Assembly (NCBI GenBank): GCA_943331105.2
Contig: CALQKH020000016.1
Location: forward strand, 1-64,000
Length of the DNA stretch: 64,000 bases
DNA from: Akkermansia muciniphila
GTDB taxonomy: Bacteria; Pseudomonadota; Gammaproteobacteria; Burkholderiales; Burkholderiaceae_C
Reading direction: 5' to 3'
The position numbers and the translations under genes are program-made. The notes beneath the pieces were generated by a model. The model ran no database searches. It saw only the letters and a program-made list of their open reading frames with translations, and had not been told where the DNA came from. Of the stretch, positions 35,655 through 45,222 are shown piece after piece (within the stretch, counting starts at the first letter, position 1; every line of letters starts with the position of its first letter).

Positions 35655-37490
35655 TCAACGACCGAAGCCACGGCCTCCGCCGCCGCCGTTGCCACCCCGG
35701 TTGCCACCACCGTAACCGCCGCCACCGCCACGGCGGCCGCTGCTGGCCAAGCTGTCGATGCTGGTGCGTGTCGGGTCTGGCTGCCCGCTGCTGCGCACGG
35801 GCTTGCGGTTGGGCAAGTCCAGCCGCGCAAACTGCGTGGTTTTCAGGGGGTCAATGTGGCGTGGCAATTCGTCACCGTCGTTGCGGTGGCGGTCTTGCCC
35901 ACCTTGTCCCCCTTGCGGGCCACGACCAGGTCCACGGCCATCATGACGCGGGCCCCGTGGAGGACGGCCTTGGCCATCACCGCGGTTCTCAAAGCGTGGA
36001 TCGCCGCGTTGCTCTTGGCCGCGTCCGCCATCACGTCCACCTTCTCGGCGACCATCGCCCTGACCTTCAAAACGTGGAGCACCTTGGGGGCCACCTTGAG
36101 GGCCGTTCCGGCGTGATGGCGCTGGACCGTTGCGTGGCGCACGGGCAGGGCCTTGGCCCTCACCGCGTGCTTGGCGCTGGCCTTGGCCACCACCACCCAC
36201 GGCGACTTTGTTGTCGCGGATGCGCTGCATCATGTCTTGGCGTGCGGCCTTGGCGGCTGCGGCCATCACATCGCGGCTTGGCGGCTTGCCTGCACCGCCC
36301 CACAAAGTTTGGCGACCCATGGCGATGGGCTCGGCCACCTCGCCTGGCTCGGGGCCAAAGCCTTCGAGCATCTGGACTGGAATTTCTTGTTTGGTGAAGC
36401 GCTCGATGTCCATCATGAAGCCTTCTTCGTCCAAGCAGACCAAGCTCACGGCTTCGCCGCTGGCGCCGGCGCGGCCCGTGCGTCCAATGCGGTGCACGTA
36501 GTCTTCGGAGACGTTCGGGATTTCAAAGTTCACGACGTGCGGCAAGTCTTCGATGTCAATACCGCGCGCGGCAATGTCGGTGGCCACCAAGGCGCGAATC
36601 TCGCCACTCTTGAAACCGGCCAAAGCCTGGGTGCGCGCTGTCTGGCTCTTGTTGCCGTGCAGGGCCATGGCTTTCACGCCGTTTTTGGTCAAGAAATCGG
36701 CCACGTTGTTGGCGCCGAACTTGGTGCGGGTGAACACCAGCACCTGGCTCCAATCGTGCTTCTGGATGATGTGCAACAGCACGTCTTTTTTCTTGCTGCG
36801 GCCCACCGGGTGGATCACCTGCGTGATGCGCTGAACCGTGGTGTTGCTGGGTGTGACCTGGATGCTTTGCGGGTCTTTGAGCAAGTTGGCTGCAAGTTCG
36901 CGGATCTCGTCACTGAATGTGGCCGAGAACAACAAGCTTTGCTTGTCTTTGGGCACCAAGGCCAGGACTTTCTTCACGTCGTGGATGAAACCCATGTCCA
37001 GCATGCGGTCGGCTTCATCGAGAACCAGCATTTCGATGCTGGACAAGTCCAAAAAACCTTGCCCTTGCAAGTCAAGCAAACGGCCGGGTGTGGCCACCAA
37101 GATGTCCACACCGCGTTTGACTTTGCTGATTTGAGGGTTCATGCCCACACCACCAAAAATCACGGCGGAGTCGAGCTTGAGGTATTTCCCGTAATCGCGC
37201 ACCGATTCTTCGACCTGCGCGGCCAATTCGCGGGTGGGCGTGAGCACCAAAGCGCGGATGGCTTTGCCACCAAAGCGGTTTTGACCGGGCTCACTCAGGC
37301 TCAGCTTGTGCAGCATGGGCAAGGTGAAGGCGGCGGTTTTGCCGGTGCCAGTTTGTGCGCCGGCCAGCAAGTCTTGTCCGGCCAAAACGGCGGGAATGGC
37401 TTGTGCCTGGATAGGGGTGGGGGTGTCGTAGCCGAGCTCGCGCACCGCTTGCATGATGGCCGGGGCCAGGTTCAATTCTTCAAAGTTCAT
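35655..37490 (-). CDS. rhlE: DEAD-box ATP-dependent RNA helicase RhlE
   Basis: 611 residues from ATG 37490 ([16 protein letters not shown]). All helicase motifs are present: Q motif, [13 protein letters not shown] (I), PTRELAAQ (Ia), TPGRLLDL (Ib), LDEADRMLD (II), FSATF (III), VFTRTK (IV), [12 protein letters not shown] (V) and [10 protein letters not shown] (VI). From about residue 430 the tail is low complexity, very rich in Gly, Arg, Pro and Gln with many RGG/GG clusters, and ends [10 protein letters not shown]. RhlE acts in ribosome assembly and RNA decay, and the tail is likely an unstructured RNA-binding region. A longer N-terminal reading to 37580 was rejected. Confidence 0.95.
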   Translation of the reverse strand: MNFEELNLAPAIMQAVRELGYDTPTPIQAQAIPAVLAGQDLLAGAQTGTGKTAAFTLPMLHKLSLSEPGQNRFGGKAIRALVLTPTRELAAQVEESVRDYGKYLKLDSAVIFGGVGMNPQISKVKRGVDILVATPGRLLDLQGQGFLDLSSIEMLVLDEADRMLDMGFIHDVKKVLALVPKDKQSLLFSATFSDEIRELAANLLKDPQSIQVTPSNTTVQRITQVIHPVGRSKKKDVLLHIIQKHDWSQVLVFTRTKFGANNVADFLTKNGVKAMALHGNKSQTARTQALAGFKSGEIRALVATDIAARGIDIEDLPHVVNFEIPNVSEDYVHRIGRTGRAGASGEAVSLVCLDEEGFMMDIERFTKQEIPVQMLEGFGPEPGEVAEPIAMGRQTLWGGAGKPPSRDVMAAAAKAARQDMMQRIRDNKVAVGGGGQGQRQARGEGQGPARAPRNGPAPSRRNGPQGGPQGAPRFEGQGDGRREGGRDGGRGQEQRGDPRFENRGDGQGRPPRGPRHDGRGPGRGPQGGQGGQDRHRNDGDELPRHIDPLKTTQFARLDLPNRKPVRSSGQPDPTRTSIDSLASSGRRGGGGGYGGGNRGGNGGGGGRGFGR

Positions 37491-37825
37491 TTTCTGAGCG
37501 CCATGTCCGGCGCTGGGTGTCGACTCAATCAATGCTGTTGGCAGTGACCAGTGTGGGTCGACAGGTCTTAGGGTGGGCATGGAAACCGCAGGCGCTTGTT
37601 TTGAGCGATGCCCGGGTCAGGCCCCAGCAGGAGTGCTGATGCTGAAGCAACTGGAGGCCTCAACGGGGTGAATTGTCTCACAAAGCCAGAGAAGCCCTGA
37701 CAAGCACCATTTTGACCAACCCGCATGCTCCTGTGGGTGTCATGGGTTCAAACCCCAATTCAAAGCGTAAAGATACCCGCCTAGACTGTGAACCAGACAC
37801 ATCCAACATCACCTAGGGAGACCCG
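37491..37825. other. Intergenic region between rhlE and the Bug-protein gene
   Basis: 335 bases without a credible gene on either strand. They should contain the divergent promoters of rhlE and the binding-protein gene; I see a GGGAG ribosome-binding site just before 37826 but no clear promoter boxes, hairpin or repeat. Confidence 0.6.
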
Positions 37826-38833
37826 ATGCTCATTCGTCACCTCAACACACGCCGTCATCTTTTGATGGCGTCCACTCTGATGGCTGTCGGTCTGACCAGC
37901 TTGACTTGGATGGGGTCAGCCCATGCCCAGACGGCCGCATGGCCAGCCAAGCCCATCAAAATCGTGGTGGCCTTTCCACCAGGCGGTCTGACCGATGCTT
38001 ATGCCCGCAACTACGGTGAGTTCCTCAGCGGTCGTTTGGGTGTGCCGGTGGTCATTGAAAACAGGCCCGGTGCAGGCGCCATCATCGGTATCGATGCGGT
38101 GGCCAAGTCCCCAGCCGACGGCTACACCTTTGTCATGAGCACCTCAGGTACGTTTTGGCAAAACAGGGTCTTGTACGCCAAGCTGCCCTACAACCTGGAC
38201 AAAGACCTGACCCCAGTGACCGTGTTTCCATCCGGCCCGTTGGTGGTGGGCATCAACGACAAGATCCCTGCCAAGACCATGGCCGAGTTTGTGGCCTGGG
38301 CCAAGAAGAACAACACCTCCATGGGCACCTATGCGCCGGGTTCCTATCCGCACATGCTGGCCGATCAGACCAACCGCCAGCAGGGCACCACCATCCAGTC
38401 GGTGCACTACCGGGGTGAAGCGCCCATGTGGCTGGATGTGGCCTCGGGCCAATTGCAAATTGCGGTGGGCAGTTTCCAGGCGTTCAATGCTGTGTCCACA
38501 CGGGGCGTGCGCGCCATTGGCGTGACCGGCAACTACCGCTCGCCCAAACTGCCCGATGTGCCTACGCTCACCGAGCAAGGCAACACCGAAAAACTGGTCA
38601 CCCTAGAAGGCGGGCTGCCGCTGGTGGCCCCTGCCGGCACACCCGAAGCCGTGCTCAAACGCATGGCCGACGAGGCCGTGGCCTGGTCCAACACCGACAA
38701 AGCCGCCAAGCTGCGTGAAACCTTTGCCATCCCCAACAAACCCAAAAACCTGGCGGCCACCCGCAAGGACTGGGAGGCTGAAGTGCCCGTCTGGATCAAG
38801 CTGGCGGTGGATCTGGGCATCAAGCTGGACTGA
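37826..38833 (+). CDS. Bug/TctC-family periplasmic binding protein
   Basis: 335 residues. A long signal sequence ends at SAHA-QT; the mature protein begins with the family hallmark WPAKPIKIVVAFPPGGLTD, followed by IENRPGAGAIIGIDAVAKSPADGYT. Bug proteins bind carboxylates or aromatic acids and may work with TctAB-type permeases, which are absent here, as usual for the very large Bug families of Burkholderiales. GGGAG lies upstream of the ATG. Ligand unknown. Confidence 0.9.
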   Translation: MLIRHLNTRRHLLMASTLMAVGLTSLTWMGSAHAQTAAWPAKPIKIVVAFPPGGLTDAYARNYGEFLSGRLGVPVVIENRPGAGAIIGIDAVAKSPADGYTFVMSTSGTFWQNRVLYAKLPYNLDKDLTPVTVFPSGPLVVGINDKIPAKTMAEFVAWAKKNNTSMGTYAPGSYPHMLADQTNRQQGTTIQSVHYRGEAPMWLDVASGQLQIAVGSFQAFNAVSTRGVRAIGVTGNYRSPKLPDVPTLTEQGNTEKLVTLEGGLPLVAPAGTPEAVLKRMADEAVAWSNTDKAAKLRETFAIPNKPKNLAATRKDWEAEVPVWIKLAVDLGIKLD

Positions 38834-38864
38834 GATCGCCGAAGTCGCGGTTTAATCTGGGCTT

Positions 38865-39818
38865 ATGAAAAAAAGCGACCAATTGAGTTTTTTTGATGTC
38901 CCGGCCCCCGCTGCGTCCAGCGATCCCGAGACCATGGCCCAAACCCTGGCACAGCACCCAGACTTTCGGGTGCTGCGGCGTTTGGTGCCGCAGACCGATT
39001 ACGGTCCTTTGAGCGGGCAAGCCACCCAGCGCGTGATCGTGCTGGACACCGAGACCACCGGGTTGGACAGCAAGAGCGAAAAGGTCATCGAGTTGGCCAT
39101 GTTGTCGGTGTTGGTGGACACGACGACCGGTTTGCCGGTGGGGCCAGTCACGGTTTACGAGTCGTTTGAAGACCCGGGAAGGCCGATCCCGCCGCAGATC
39201 ACCGAGATCACAGGCATTGACGACAGCATGGTGCAGGGCCAACGCATCAACGACGCGGCCGTGAAAGCGCTGGTACAAGAGGCTGATTTGGTGGTGGCCC
39301 ACAACGCCGGGTTTGATCGGCCCTTTGTGGAGGCGCGTTTTCCGGTTTTTGCTGACAAGGCGTGGGCTTGTTCTTTTCAAGGCATTGACTGGAAAAAAGA
39401 GGGCAGCGGCTCGGCCAAATTGGAGTTTTTGGCGTCTGAGCGCGGCTGGTTTTACGACGCGCACCGGGCTCAGGTCGACTGCCATGCCTTGTTGCAGGTC
39501 CTGGCCTCGCCATTGACCGATGGTCAAACCGGCTTGTCGCGGCTTTTGTCCGGACTGGGCCAAACCCGGTACAAATTGAGGGCTACGGGGGCGCCGTTCG
39601 AGTCCAAAGACAAACTCAAGGCCCGCGGCTACCGCTGGGATGGCGAAGGCCGGGTATGGTGGTGCAGTTTGGCTTCAGACGATTTGCTGGACGCCGAGTG
39701 CGACTGGCTGCGCGAAGAGGTGTATGGCCGCCGCAGTGCACGGGTGCAATTGGAGGCCTTGGACAGCCGGGTGCAGTATTCCTCGCGATCAGGTCACGTG
39801 TCTGAGCGTACGGTCTGA
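38865..39818 (+). CDS. DnaQ-like 3'-5' exonuclease with N-terminal clamp-binding motif
   Basis: 317 residues. The exonuclease domain has VIVLDTETTGLDSKSEKVIELA (ExoI, DxE), VVAHNAGFDRPF (ExoII) and HRAQVDCHALLQVL (ExoIII), i.e. the DEDDh set. Residues 6-10, QLSFF, fit the QLxLF-type beta-clamp binding motif at the very N-terminus. The C-terminal third (KDKLKARGYRWDGEGRVWWCSL) is an added domain common to this betaproteobacterial group. It is not the replicative epsilon subunit; a repair or accessory proofreading role is likely. Confidence 0.87.
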   Translation: MKKSDQLSFFDVPAPAASSDPETMAQTLAQHPDFRVLRRLVPQTDYGPLSGQATQRVIVLDTETTGLDSKSEKVIELAMLSVLVDTTTGLPVGPVTVYESFEDPGRPIPPQITEITGIDDSMVQGQRINDAAVKALVQEADLVVAHNAGFDRPFVEARFPVFADKAWACSFQGIDWKKEGSGSAKLEFLASERGWFYDAHRAQVDCHALLQVLASPLTDGQTGLSRLLSGLGQTRYKLRATGAPFESKDKLKARGYRWDGEGRVWWCSLASDDLLDAECDWLREEVYGRRSARVQLEALDSRVQYSSRSGHVSERTV

Positions 39819-39901
39819 TTTTTTCCTTCAAACCCCGGCAAGCGGGGATAATGCCGGGTTGCACGCGCTGCAACCGCGCTTTTTTCTATTCAGGTTTACA
39901 C

Positions 39902-41563
39902 ATGGCTCAATACGTATTTTCGATGAACCGGGTTGGCAAGATCGTGCCGCCCAAGCGTCACATCCTCAAAGACATTTCGCTGTCTTTCTTCCCAGGTGCC
40001 AAGATCGGCGTGCTGGGCACCAACGGATCGGGCAAGTCTACTTTGCTGAAGATCATGGCCGGCATCGACAAAGAGATCGAGGGCGAAGCCATTCCCATGG
40101 CGGGCCTGAAAATCGGTTACCTGCCGCAAGAGCCCCAGCTTGACCCCAACGAAACCGTCCGCCAATCGGTCGAAAACGGCATGGGCGAGATCAAGGCAGC
40201 GCAAGCCCGCCTCGAAGAGGTGTATGCCGCCTACGCCGAAGAAGACGCCGACTTTGACGCCCTGGCCGCCGAACAAGCCAAGCTCGAAGCGATCATTGCC
40301 ACTGCCGGTGACGCCTCTGACCACCAACTCGAAATCGCGGCCGATGCGCTGCGACTGCCTCCATGGGATGCCGTGATCGGCAACCTATCGGGCGGTGAAA
40401 AACGCCGTGTGGCGCTGTGCCGTCTGCTGCTCTCGCGCCCCGATATGTTGTTGTTGGATGAGCCAACCAACCACTTGGACGCAGAGTCGGTGGACTGGCT
40501 GGAGCTGTTTTTGCAGCGCTTTTCGGGCACCGTGGTGGCCATCACCCACGACCGTTATTTCTTGGACAATGCCGCCGAATGGATTTTGGAACTCGACCGG
40601 GGCTCCGGTATTCCCTACAAAGGCAACTACTCCAGCTGGTTGGAGCAAAAAGACGCCCGCCTGGCCACTGAGCAGCGCACCGAAGACGCTCGCTCCAAAG
40701 CCATGAAGAAAGAGCTGGAATGGGCGCGGGCCAACCCCAAAGGCCGCCAAGCCAAGAGCAAGGCGCGTTTGGCCCGCTTCGAAGAGTTGAGCGACCACGA
40801 TTACCAAAAGCGCAACGAGACGCAAGAAATTTTCATCCCTGTGGCCGAGCGCTTGGGCAATGAAGTGTTTGAGTTCAAGAATGTCAGCAAGTCCTTTGGC
40901 GACCGTTTGCTGATTGACAACCTGAGCTTTCAGGTGCCTGCGGGTGCCATCGTCGGCATCATCGGTCCTAACGGCGCCGGTAAGTCGACCCTGTTCAAAC
41001 TGATTTCGGGCAAAGAGCAGCCGGACAGCGGTGAAGTCAAGATCGGACAGACCGTTCGCATGGCTTTTGTGGACCAGAACCGCGACGACCTGGACAACGA
41101 CAAAACCGTGTGGGAAGACGTCTCAGGTGGCTTGGACATCATCAACGTGGGCAAGTTCCAGATGCCTAGCCGCGCGTATTGCGGTCGTTTCAACTTCAAC
41201 GGTGGCGATCAGCAAAAAAAGGTCGGGATGCTGTCGGGCGGTGAGCGTGGCCGTTTGCACCTGGCCAAGACCCTGATTGAGGGCGGTAACGTTTTGCTGC
41301 TGGACGAGCCCTCCAACGACTTGGATGTGGAAACCTTGCGCGCTTTGGAAGACGCGTTGCTCGAATTTGCCGGCTCCATCATGGTCATCAGCCACGACCG
41401 TTGGTTCCTGGACCGCATTGCCACGCACATTCTGGCCGCTGAAGGCGACAGCCAGTGGGTGTTCTTTGATGGCAACTACCAGGAATACGAAGCCGACAAG
41501 AAAAAGCGCTTGGGCGAGGAGGGTGCCAAGCCCAAGCGCGTGCGCTTCAAGGCACTGAAGTGA
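39902..41563 (+). CDS. ettA: Energy-dependent translational throttle protein EttA (ABC-F)
   Basis: 553 residues from ATG 39902. Two ABC ATPase domains: Walker A GTNGSGKST and GPNGAGKST, signatures LSGGEKRRVALCR and LSGGERGRLHLAK, Walker B LLDEPTNHLD and LLDEPSNDLD. The intervening arm and the linker with ELEWARANPKGRQAKSKARLARFEEL correspond to EttA's P-site tRNA-interacting region. EttA gates entry into elongation according to the ATP/ADP ratio. The upstream in-frame start at 39851 is not needed. Followed by a strong terminator. Confidence 0.96.
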   Translation: MAQYVFSMNRVGKIVPPKRHILKDISLSFFPGAKIGVLGTNGSGKSTLLKIMAGIDKEIEGEAIPMAGLKIGYLPQEPQLDPNETVRQSVENGMGEIKAAQARLEEVYAAYAEEDADFDALAAEQAKLEAIIATAGDASDHQLEIAADALRLPPWDAVIGNLSGGEKRRVALCRLLLSRPDMLLLDEPTNHLDAESVDWLELFLQRFSGTVVAITHDRYFLDNAAEWILELDRGSGIPYKGNYSSWLEQKDARLATEQRTEDARSKAMKKELEWARANPKGRQAKSKARLARFEELSDHDYQKRNETQEIFIPVAERLGNEVFEFKNVSKSFGDRLLIDNLSFQVPAGAIVGIIGPNGAGKSTLFKLISGKEQPDSGEVKIGQTVRMAFVDQNRDDLDNDKTVWEDVSGGLDIINVGKFQMPSRAYCGRFNFNGGDQQKKVGMLSGGERGRLHLAKTLIEGGNVLLLDEPSNDLDVETLRALEDALLEFAGSIMVISHDRWFLDRIATHILAAEGDSQWVFFDGNYQEYEADKKKRLGEEGAKPKRVRFKALK

Positions 41564-41589
41564 TGCGTTGACCTGTTCATTGACCATGA

Positions 41590-41619
41590 AAAACGGGCCC
41601 CCTTGGGGCCCGTTTTTTG
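41590..41619. terminator. Bidirectional intrinsic terminator
   Basis: AAAACGGGCCCC and GGGGCCCGTTTT form a 12-bp stem with a CTT loop, with T- and A-tracts. It lies between the convergent ettA and HTH-receiver genes. Confidence 0.92.
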
Positions 41620-41634
41620 ATTGGCTGACAAGCT

Positions 41635-42261
41635 TTAAGCCATTGCAGGAGCCTGCTCAAGTCTGCGACCTGCGATCAAGGCCGTTAAAAAGCCGTTGAA
41701 CCATTGCATGTTCACAGGTTTGGCCATGAAGATGGTGCCTTCTGGCAGGCCACCTTTGGCAGCAATTTCATCTGCACTGAGGGCGGAAATCACCAAGCAG
41801 GTCATGCGTTGAAATTGTGGCGAATGCTTGAGGGTTTTGAGCAATTCAAAACCATCTACGCCGGGCATGTTCAGATCGGCGATGAGCACGTCAGGTTGGA
41901 TGCTCGCCATGTCAATCAAGGCTTCGAGACCGGAGGACATGGCCGTGCAATCGACGGGCATCTCACAACGGCCGCAAAAGTCTCGGATCATGTCTCGGGT
42001 GACGGGATCGTCTTCGACCAACAACACACGCAGGCGATGTTCTCTGCCATCCAGCGGGCTCATCAGCATGTTGTGCTTTTTTTGGTAATCGCGAATGGAG
42101 AGCATGGAGATGCGGCGGTGACCACCTTGCGTCTTCCAAGCCTGTAGTTCGTTTTTTTCGACCAAGGTTTGAATGGTACCCACGGACAAACCCAGCAGCT
42201 TGGCTGCATAGGTGGTGCCGCAGTAGTCCTCGGGTGTGTCGGGGTTGTGTGGTGTTTGCAT
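41635..42261 (-). CDS. HTH-receiver response regulator with N-terminal excisionase-type DNA-binding domain
   Basis: 208 residues. The N-terminus (about 15-65) is a MerR/excisionase-like helix-turn-helix, TTYAAKLLGLSVGTIQTLVE plus the wing GGHRRIS. Residues about 78-195 form a CheY-like receiver: acidic pair D84/D85, phosphoacceptor D129 in IADLNMPG, S159 and K181 (AKPV). DNA-binding before receiver is the reverse of the common response-regulator order. No histidine kinase is adjacent; a lone Hpt protein is at 53.1 kb. Upstream DNA is AT-rich with an inverted repeat that may be its operator. Confidence 0.87.
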   Translation of the reverse strand: MQTPHNPDTPEDYCGTTYAAKLLGLSVGTIQTLVEKNELQAWKTQGGHRRISMLSIRDYQKKHNMLMSPLDGREHRLRVLLVEDDPVTRDMIRDFCGRCEMPVDCTAMSSGLEALIDMASIQPDVLIADLNMPGVDGFELLKTLKHSPQFQRMTCLVISALSADEIAAKGGLPEGTIFMAKPVNMQWFNGFLTALIAGRRLEQAPAMA

Positions 42262-42305
42262 GGGTTTATTTTAATAACAAAAATATTAAACACAAAAAAA
42301 TATAA

Positions 42306-42329
42306 CACTTTATTGCGCTATATAAAGTG
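42306..42329. promoter_or_regulatory. Inverted repeat in AT-rich divergent region
   Basis: CACTTTAT and ATAAAGTG are separated by 8 bases. They lie between the HTH-receiver gene and the acyl-CoA synthetase gene in the most AT-rich stretch nearby, which makes it a possible operator or overlapping promoter. Confidence 0.5.
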
Positions 42330-42449
42330 GTTAAACAAAACGCCAACTTTTTAAGAACCTCTTTGGACTTGGTCCCCCTTGCGACAAAGAGAGGTCCGTG
42401 CTGAGCTGGGGCCACGATTAACATGGCGTGTACTACAAGGAGACATTGA

Positions 42450-44165
42450 ATGCCTGCCCATGCTGCTGTTTGGCCCGCCCGACTGCCTGCCCGTTTATCG
42501 GCGCCTGTCACATCCTTGTGGATGAATTTGGCCATCAGTGCTTTGAGATACCCCGAGAAAGCGGCCTTGGTTTTTATGGGTCGGGTCTGGAACTACCGAG
42601 AGCTGGCCGCCAGCGCAGAGCAGTTGGCAGGGCAACTCAAGGCGCTGGGCGTGCAATCCGGTGACCGTGTGGTTCTGGACATGCAAAACTGCCCGCAGTT
42701 GGTGATCACCCACTTTGCCATCTTGCGGATCGATGCGGTGGTGGTGCCGGTCAACCCGATGAACCGGGCCGAAGAGCTCAAACACTACATCACCGACCCG
42801 GACACGAAAGTGGCGGTGACCACCGCCGATTTGGCGTCTGAATTGGCTCAGGCCAGCGAGGCTTTGCCGCCCGAGCAGCGCCTTAAACACCTGGTGGTGA
42901 CGCAATTCACCGATGTGTTTGACCCTGATACCGCCGGCCCCGAAGACATGCCCGAGGCTTGGCGGCCGTGGTTGTTGCCGGTGCGTTTTTTGCCAGAGCT
43001 GGCTTCGGGTCAGGTGCATGCCTGGGCCGAACTGATGGCAGCCCCCGCGGTGGACTTGCCGCCACCACTCGCCAAAACGGATGACCTGGCCATCTTGCCC
43101 TACACCAGCGGCACCACCGGCTTGCCCAAAGGCTGCATGCACACGCACGGCACCATCATGCACAACGCCATGTCCAGCGGCTTGTGGGGCAACGGCACCC
43201 CCGAAAACGTGACCTTGTGCGTCGTGCCCATGTTCCACATCACCGGCATGGTCAGCGTCATGCACACCAGCATTTTGCTAGGGGCCAGTCTGGTGCTGAT
43301 GCCGCGCTGGGACCGCGATGTGGCGGGGCATTTGATCTCGAAATGGGCCGTGACGCACTGGACCAACATCCCGACCATGGTGATCGACTTGCTGGGCAGC
43401 CCGAACATGGACCGTTATGACCTGAGCAGCCTGGCCTACATCGGTGGCGGTGGTGCGGCCATGCCCGAGGCCGTGGCCCAGCGTTTGCTGGACCAGTTTG
43501 GTCTGCGGTACGTGGAGGGTTATGGCCTGACCGAAACCGCAGCCCCCTCGCACACCAACCCGCCTGATGCGCCCAAGAAGCAGTGCTTGGGCATCCCCTT
43601 CATGAGCGTGGAGTCGCGCATTGTGGACCCCGAGACCCTGGCCGAGTTGCCGCCGGGCGAGTCGGGCGAGATCGTGATCAGCGGACCGCAGGTGTTCAAG
43701 GGTTACTGGAAGCGGCCCGAGGCGACAGCCGATGCTTTTTTTGAGCGTGATGGCTACCTGTTTTTCCGCTCGGGCGATATGGGGCGGGTGGATGAAGAGG
43801 GTTACTTCTTCATGACCGACCGTTTGAAGCGCATGATCAACGCGAGTGGCTTCAAGGTCTGGCCTGCCGAGGTCGAAGCCCTGATGTTCCGCCACCCAGC
43901 GATTCAAGAGGCCTGCATCATCGCCACCCGAGACGCCTACCGGGGCGAGTCGGTCAAGGCGGTGGTGGTTTTGCGGCAAGACCACAAGGGCAAGGTGTCC
44001 GAGCAGGACATCATCGACTGGTGCCGTGAGAACATGGCCGTTTACAAAATGCCCCGCGCCGTGAGTTTTGTCGATGCGCTGCCCAAGAGCGGCAGCGGCA
44101 AAGTCATGTGGCGTGCCTTGCAAGAAGCCGAGTTGGCCGCCATGGGGTCGCCTGCTAAAACTTGA
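42450..44165 (+). CDS. Long-chain/medium-chain acyl-CoA synthetase
   Basis: 571-residue ANL-superfamily ligase. P-loop YTSGTTGLPKGCMHTHG, GYGLTETAAPSHTNPP, FRSGDMGRVDEEGYFFMTDRLKRMI hinge, and the catalytic Lys in PKSGSGKVMWR. AAGGAGA precedes ATG 42450. It adenylates a carboxylic acid and loads it on CoA; the family resembles medium/long-chain fatty acid ligases, but chain length cannot be fixed. Followed after 14 bases by a flavin-dependent oxidoreductase on the same strand. Confidence 0.9.
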   Translation: MPAHAAVWPARLPARLSAPVTSLWMNLAISALRYPEKAALVFMGRVWNYRELAASAEQLAGQLKALGVQSGDRVVLDMQNCPQLVITHFAILRIDAVVVPVNPMNRAEELKHYITDPDTKVAVTTADLASELAQASEALPPEQRLKHLVVTQFTDVFDPDTAGPEDMPEAWRPWLLPVRFLPELASGQVHAWAELMAAPAVDLPPPLAKTDDLAILPYTSGTTGLPKGCMHTHGTIMHNAMSSGLWGNGTPENVTLCVVPMFHITGMVSVMHTSILLGASLVLMPRWDRDVAGHLISKWAVTHWTNIPTMVIDLLGSPNMDRYDLSSLAYIGGGGAAMPEAVAQRLLDQFGLRYVEGYGLTETAAPSHTNPPDAPKKQCLGIPFMSVESRIVDPETLAELPPGESGEIVISGPQVFKGYWKRPEATADAFFERDGYLFFRSGDMGRVDEEGYFFMTDRLKRMINASGFKVWPAEVEALMFRHPAIQEACIIATRDAYRGESVKAVVVLRQDHKGKVSEQDIIDWCRENMAVYKMPRAVSFVDALPKSGSGKVMWRALQEAELAAMGSPAKT

Positions 44166-44179
44166 GTCCTTTTTTTGGT

Positions 44180-45199
44180 ATGAGCCTCAGACTTTCTGTC
44201 CTTGACCAATCGGCTGCTGCCTTCGGGCGCGGCCAAGACGCGACCATTCGGCAGACACTGGAGTTGGCGCAAAAGGCCGAGGCCTGGGGGTATGACCGTT
44301 TTTGGGTGAGCGAGCACCACAGCCACCCCAGCATCGTTGGCAGTGCGCCGGAGGTGCTCATGGCCGCGATTGCAGCTCGCACCCGGCGCATTCGGATTGG
44401 CAGCGCGGGGGTGATGTTGCCGCACTACGCCCCGCTTAAAGTGGCCGAGCAGTTTCGTGTTTTGGACGCCTTGGCCCCCGGTCGCATCGACCTGGGTGTG
44501 GGTCGCGCCCCGGGCAGCGATGGGCGTACCGCGCAGTTGCTCAACCCGGACCGCCATGCATCCGAGCGTTTTCCGCAGCAGGTCATGGAGATGCAGGCCT
44601 GGGTGAGTGGCCACAACCTGCCGCCGGGCCACCCGGGGCACAACGTGTTCGCCTACCCGCTGTCAGAGACTGCGCCCACCGTTTGGATGCTGGGTAGCTC
44701 GGATTACGGCGCCCAGCTGGCCGCACATCTGGGCTTGCCTTATGCATTTGCCTATTTCATCACCGACGGGCAGGGCGCAGACGAAGCCTTGCAGATTTAC
44801 CGCGAAACTTTTCGACCCAGCGCAGCGCTGCAAAGGCCCCATGCAGCCTTGTGCGTATGGGCCTTGGCTGCAGACACCGATGAAGAAGCCTTGCGGCTGT
44901 TTGAGAGCCGTGCCCGTTGGAAGATGGATCGAAATTCGGGCCGTATCGGAGCGCTGTTGTCGCCAGAGGAGGCGGTGCGCGACTACAGCCCCGCAGAACA
45001 GTTCGCTCTGGCACGACTGCGTGAGTCGGCCCTGATCGGCTCGGCCGCCACGGTGGGCCGCAAATTGCGCCAACTGGCCGCGCGGCTGGAGGTCCAAGAG
45101 TTGGTGGTCATCACCTGGACGCATGACCCTGCAGCGCAAATGCGCTCTTACGAGTTGCTCGCCCAAGAATTTGGATTGACGGCAAACTCGGTGCTTTGA
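44180..45199 (+). CDS. Luciferase-like flavin-dependent oxidoreductase
   Basis: 339 residues from ATG 44180. LLM-class barrel: LSVLDQSAAAFGRG, AEAWGYDRFWVSEHHSHPSIVGSAP, IRIGSAGVMLPHYAPLKVAEQF and the VGRAPGSDGRT loop. This is the MsnO8-like group of FMN- or F420-type LLM proteins of unknown substrate. A TTG six codons earlier was rejected. The MetE-core gene follows after 23 bases; co-transcription with the acyl-CoA synthetase upstream is likely. Confidence 0.85.
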   Translation: MSLRLSVLDQSAAAFGRGQDATIRQTLELAQKAEAWGYDRFWVSEHHSHPSIVGSAPEVLMAAIAARTRRIRIGSAGVMLPHYAPLKVAEQFRVLDALAPGRIDLGVGRAPGSDGRTAQLLNPDRHASERFPQQVMEMQAWVSGHNLPPGHPGHNVFAYPLSETAPTVWMLGSSDYGAQLAAHLGLPYAFAYFITDGQGADEALQIYRETFRPSAALQRPHAALCVWALAADTDEEALRLFESRARWKMDRNSGRIGALLSPEEAVRDYSPAEQFALARLRESALIGSAATVGRKLRQLAARLEVQELVVITWTHDPAAQMRSYELLAQEFGLTANSVL

Positions 45200-45222
45200 T
45201 TTTTATTTTTAGGATTTTTGAC

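Noticed and set aside
35660..36200. Repeat-rich stretch resembling a tandem array or CRISPR
   Set aside because: The pattern is the Gly/Arg-coding tail of RhlE; no regular repeat-spacer unit is present.
36153..37547. Long plus-strand open frame opposite rhlE
   Set aside because: Antisense of the helicase core; no motif, and rhlE is unambiguous.
39830..39870. CCCCG-GCAA-CGGGG hairpin upstream of ettA
   Set aside because: No T-tract follows on either side in a useful position, so it is not a credible terminator; it may be incidental.
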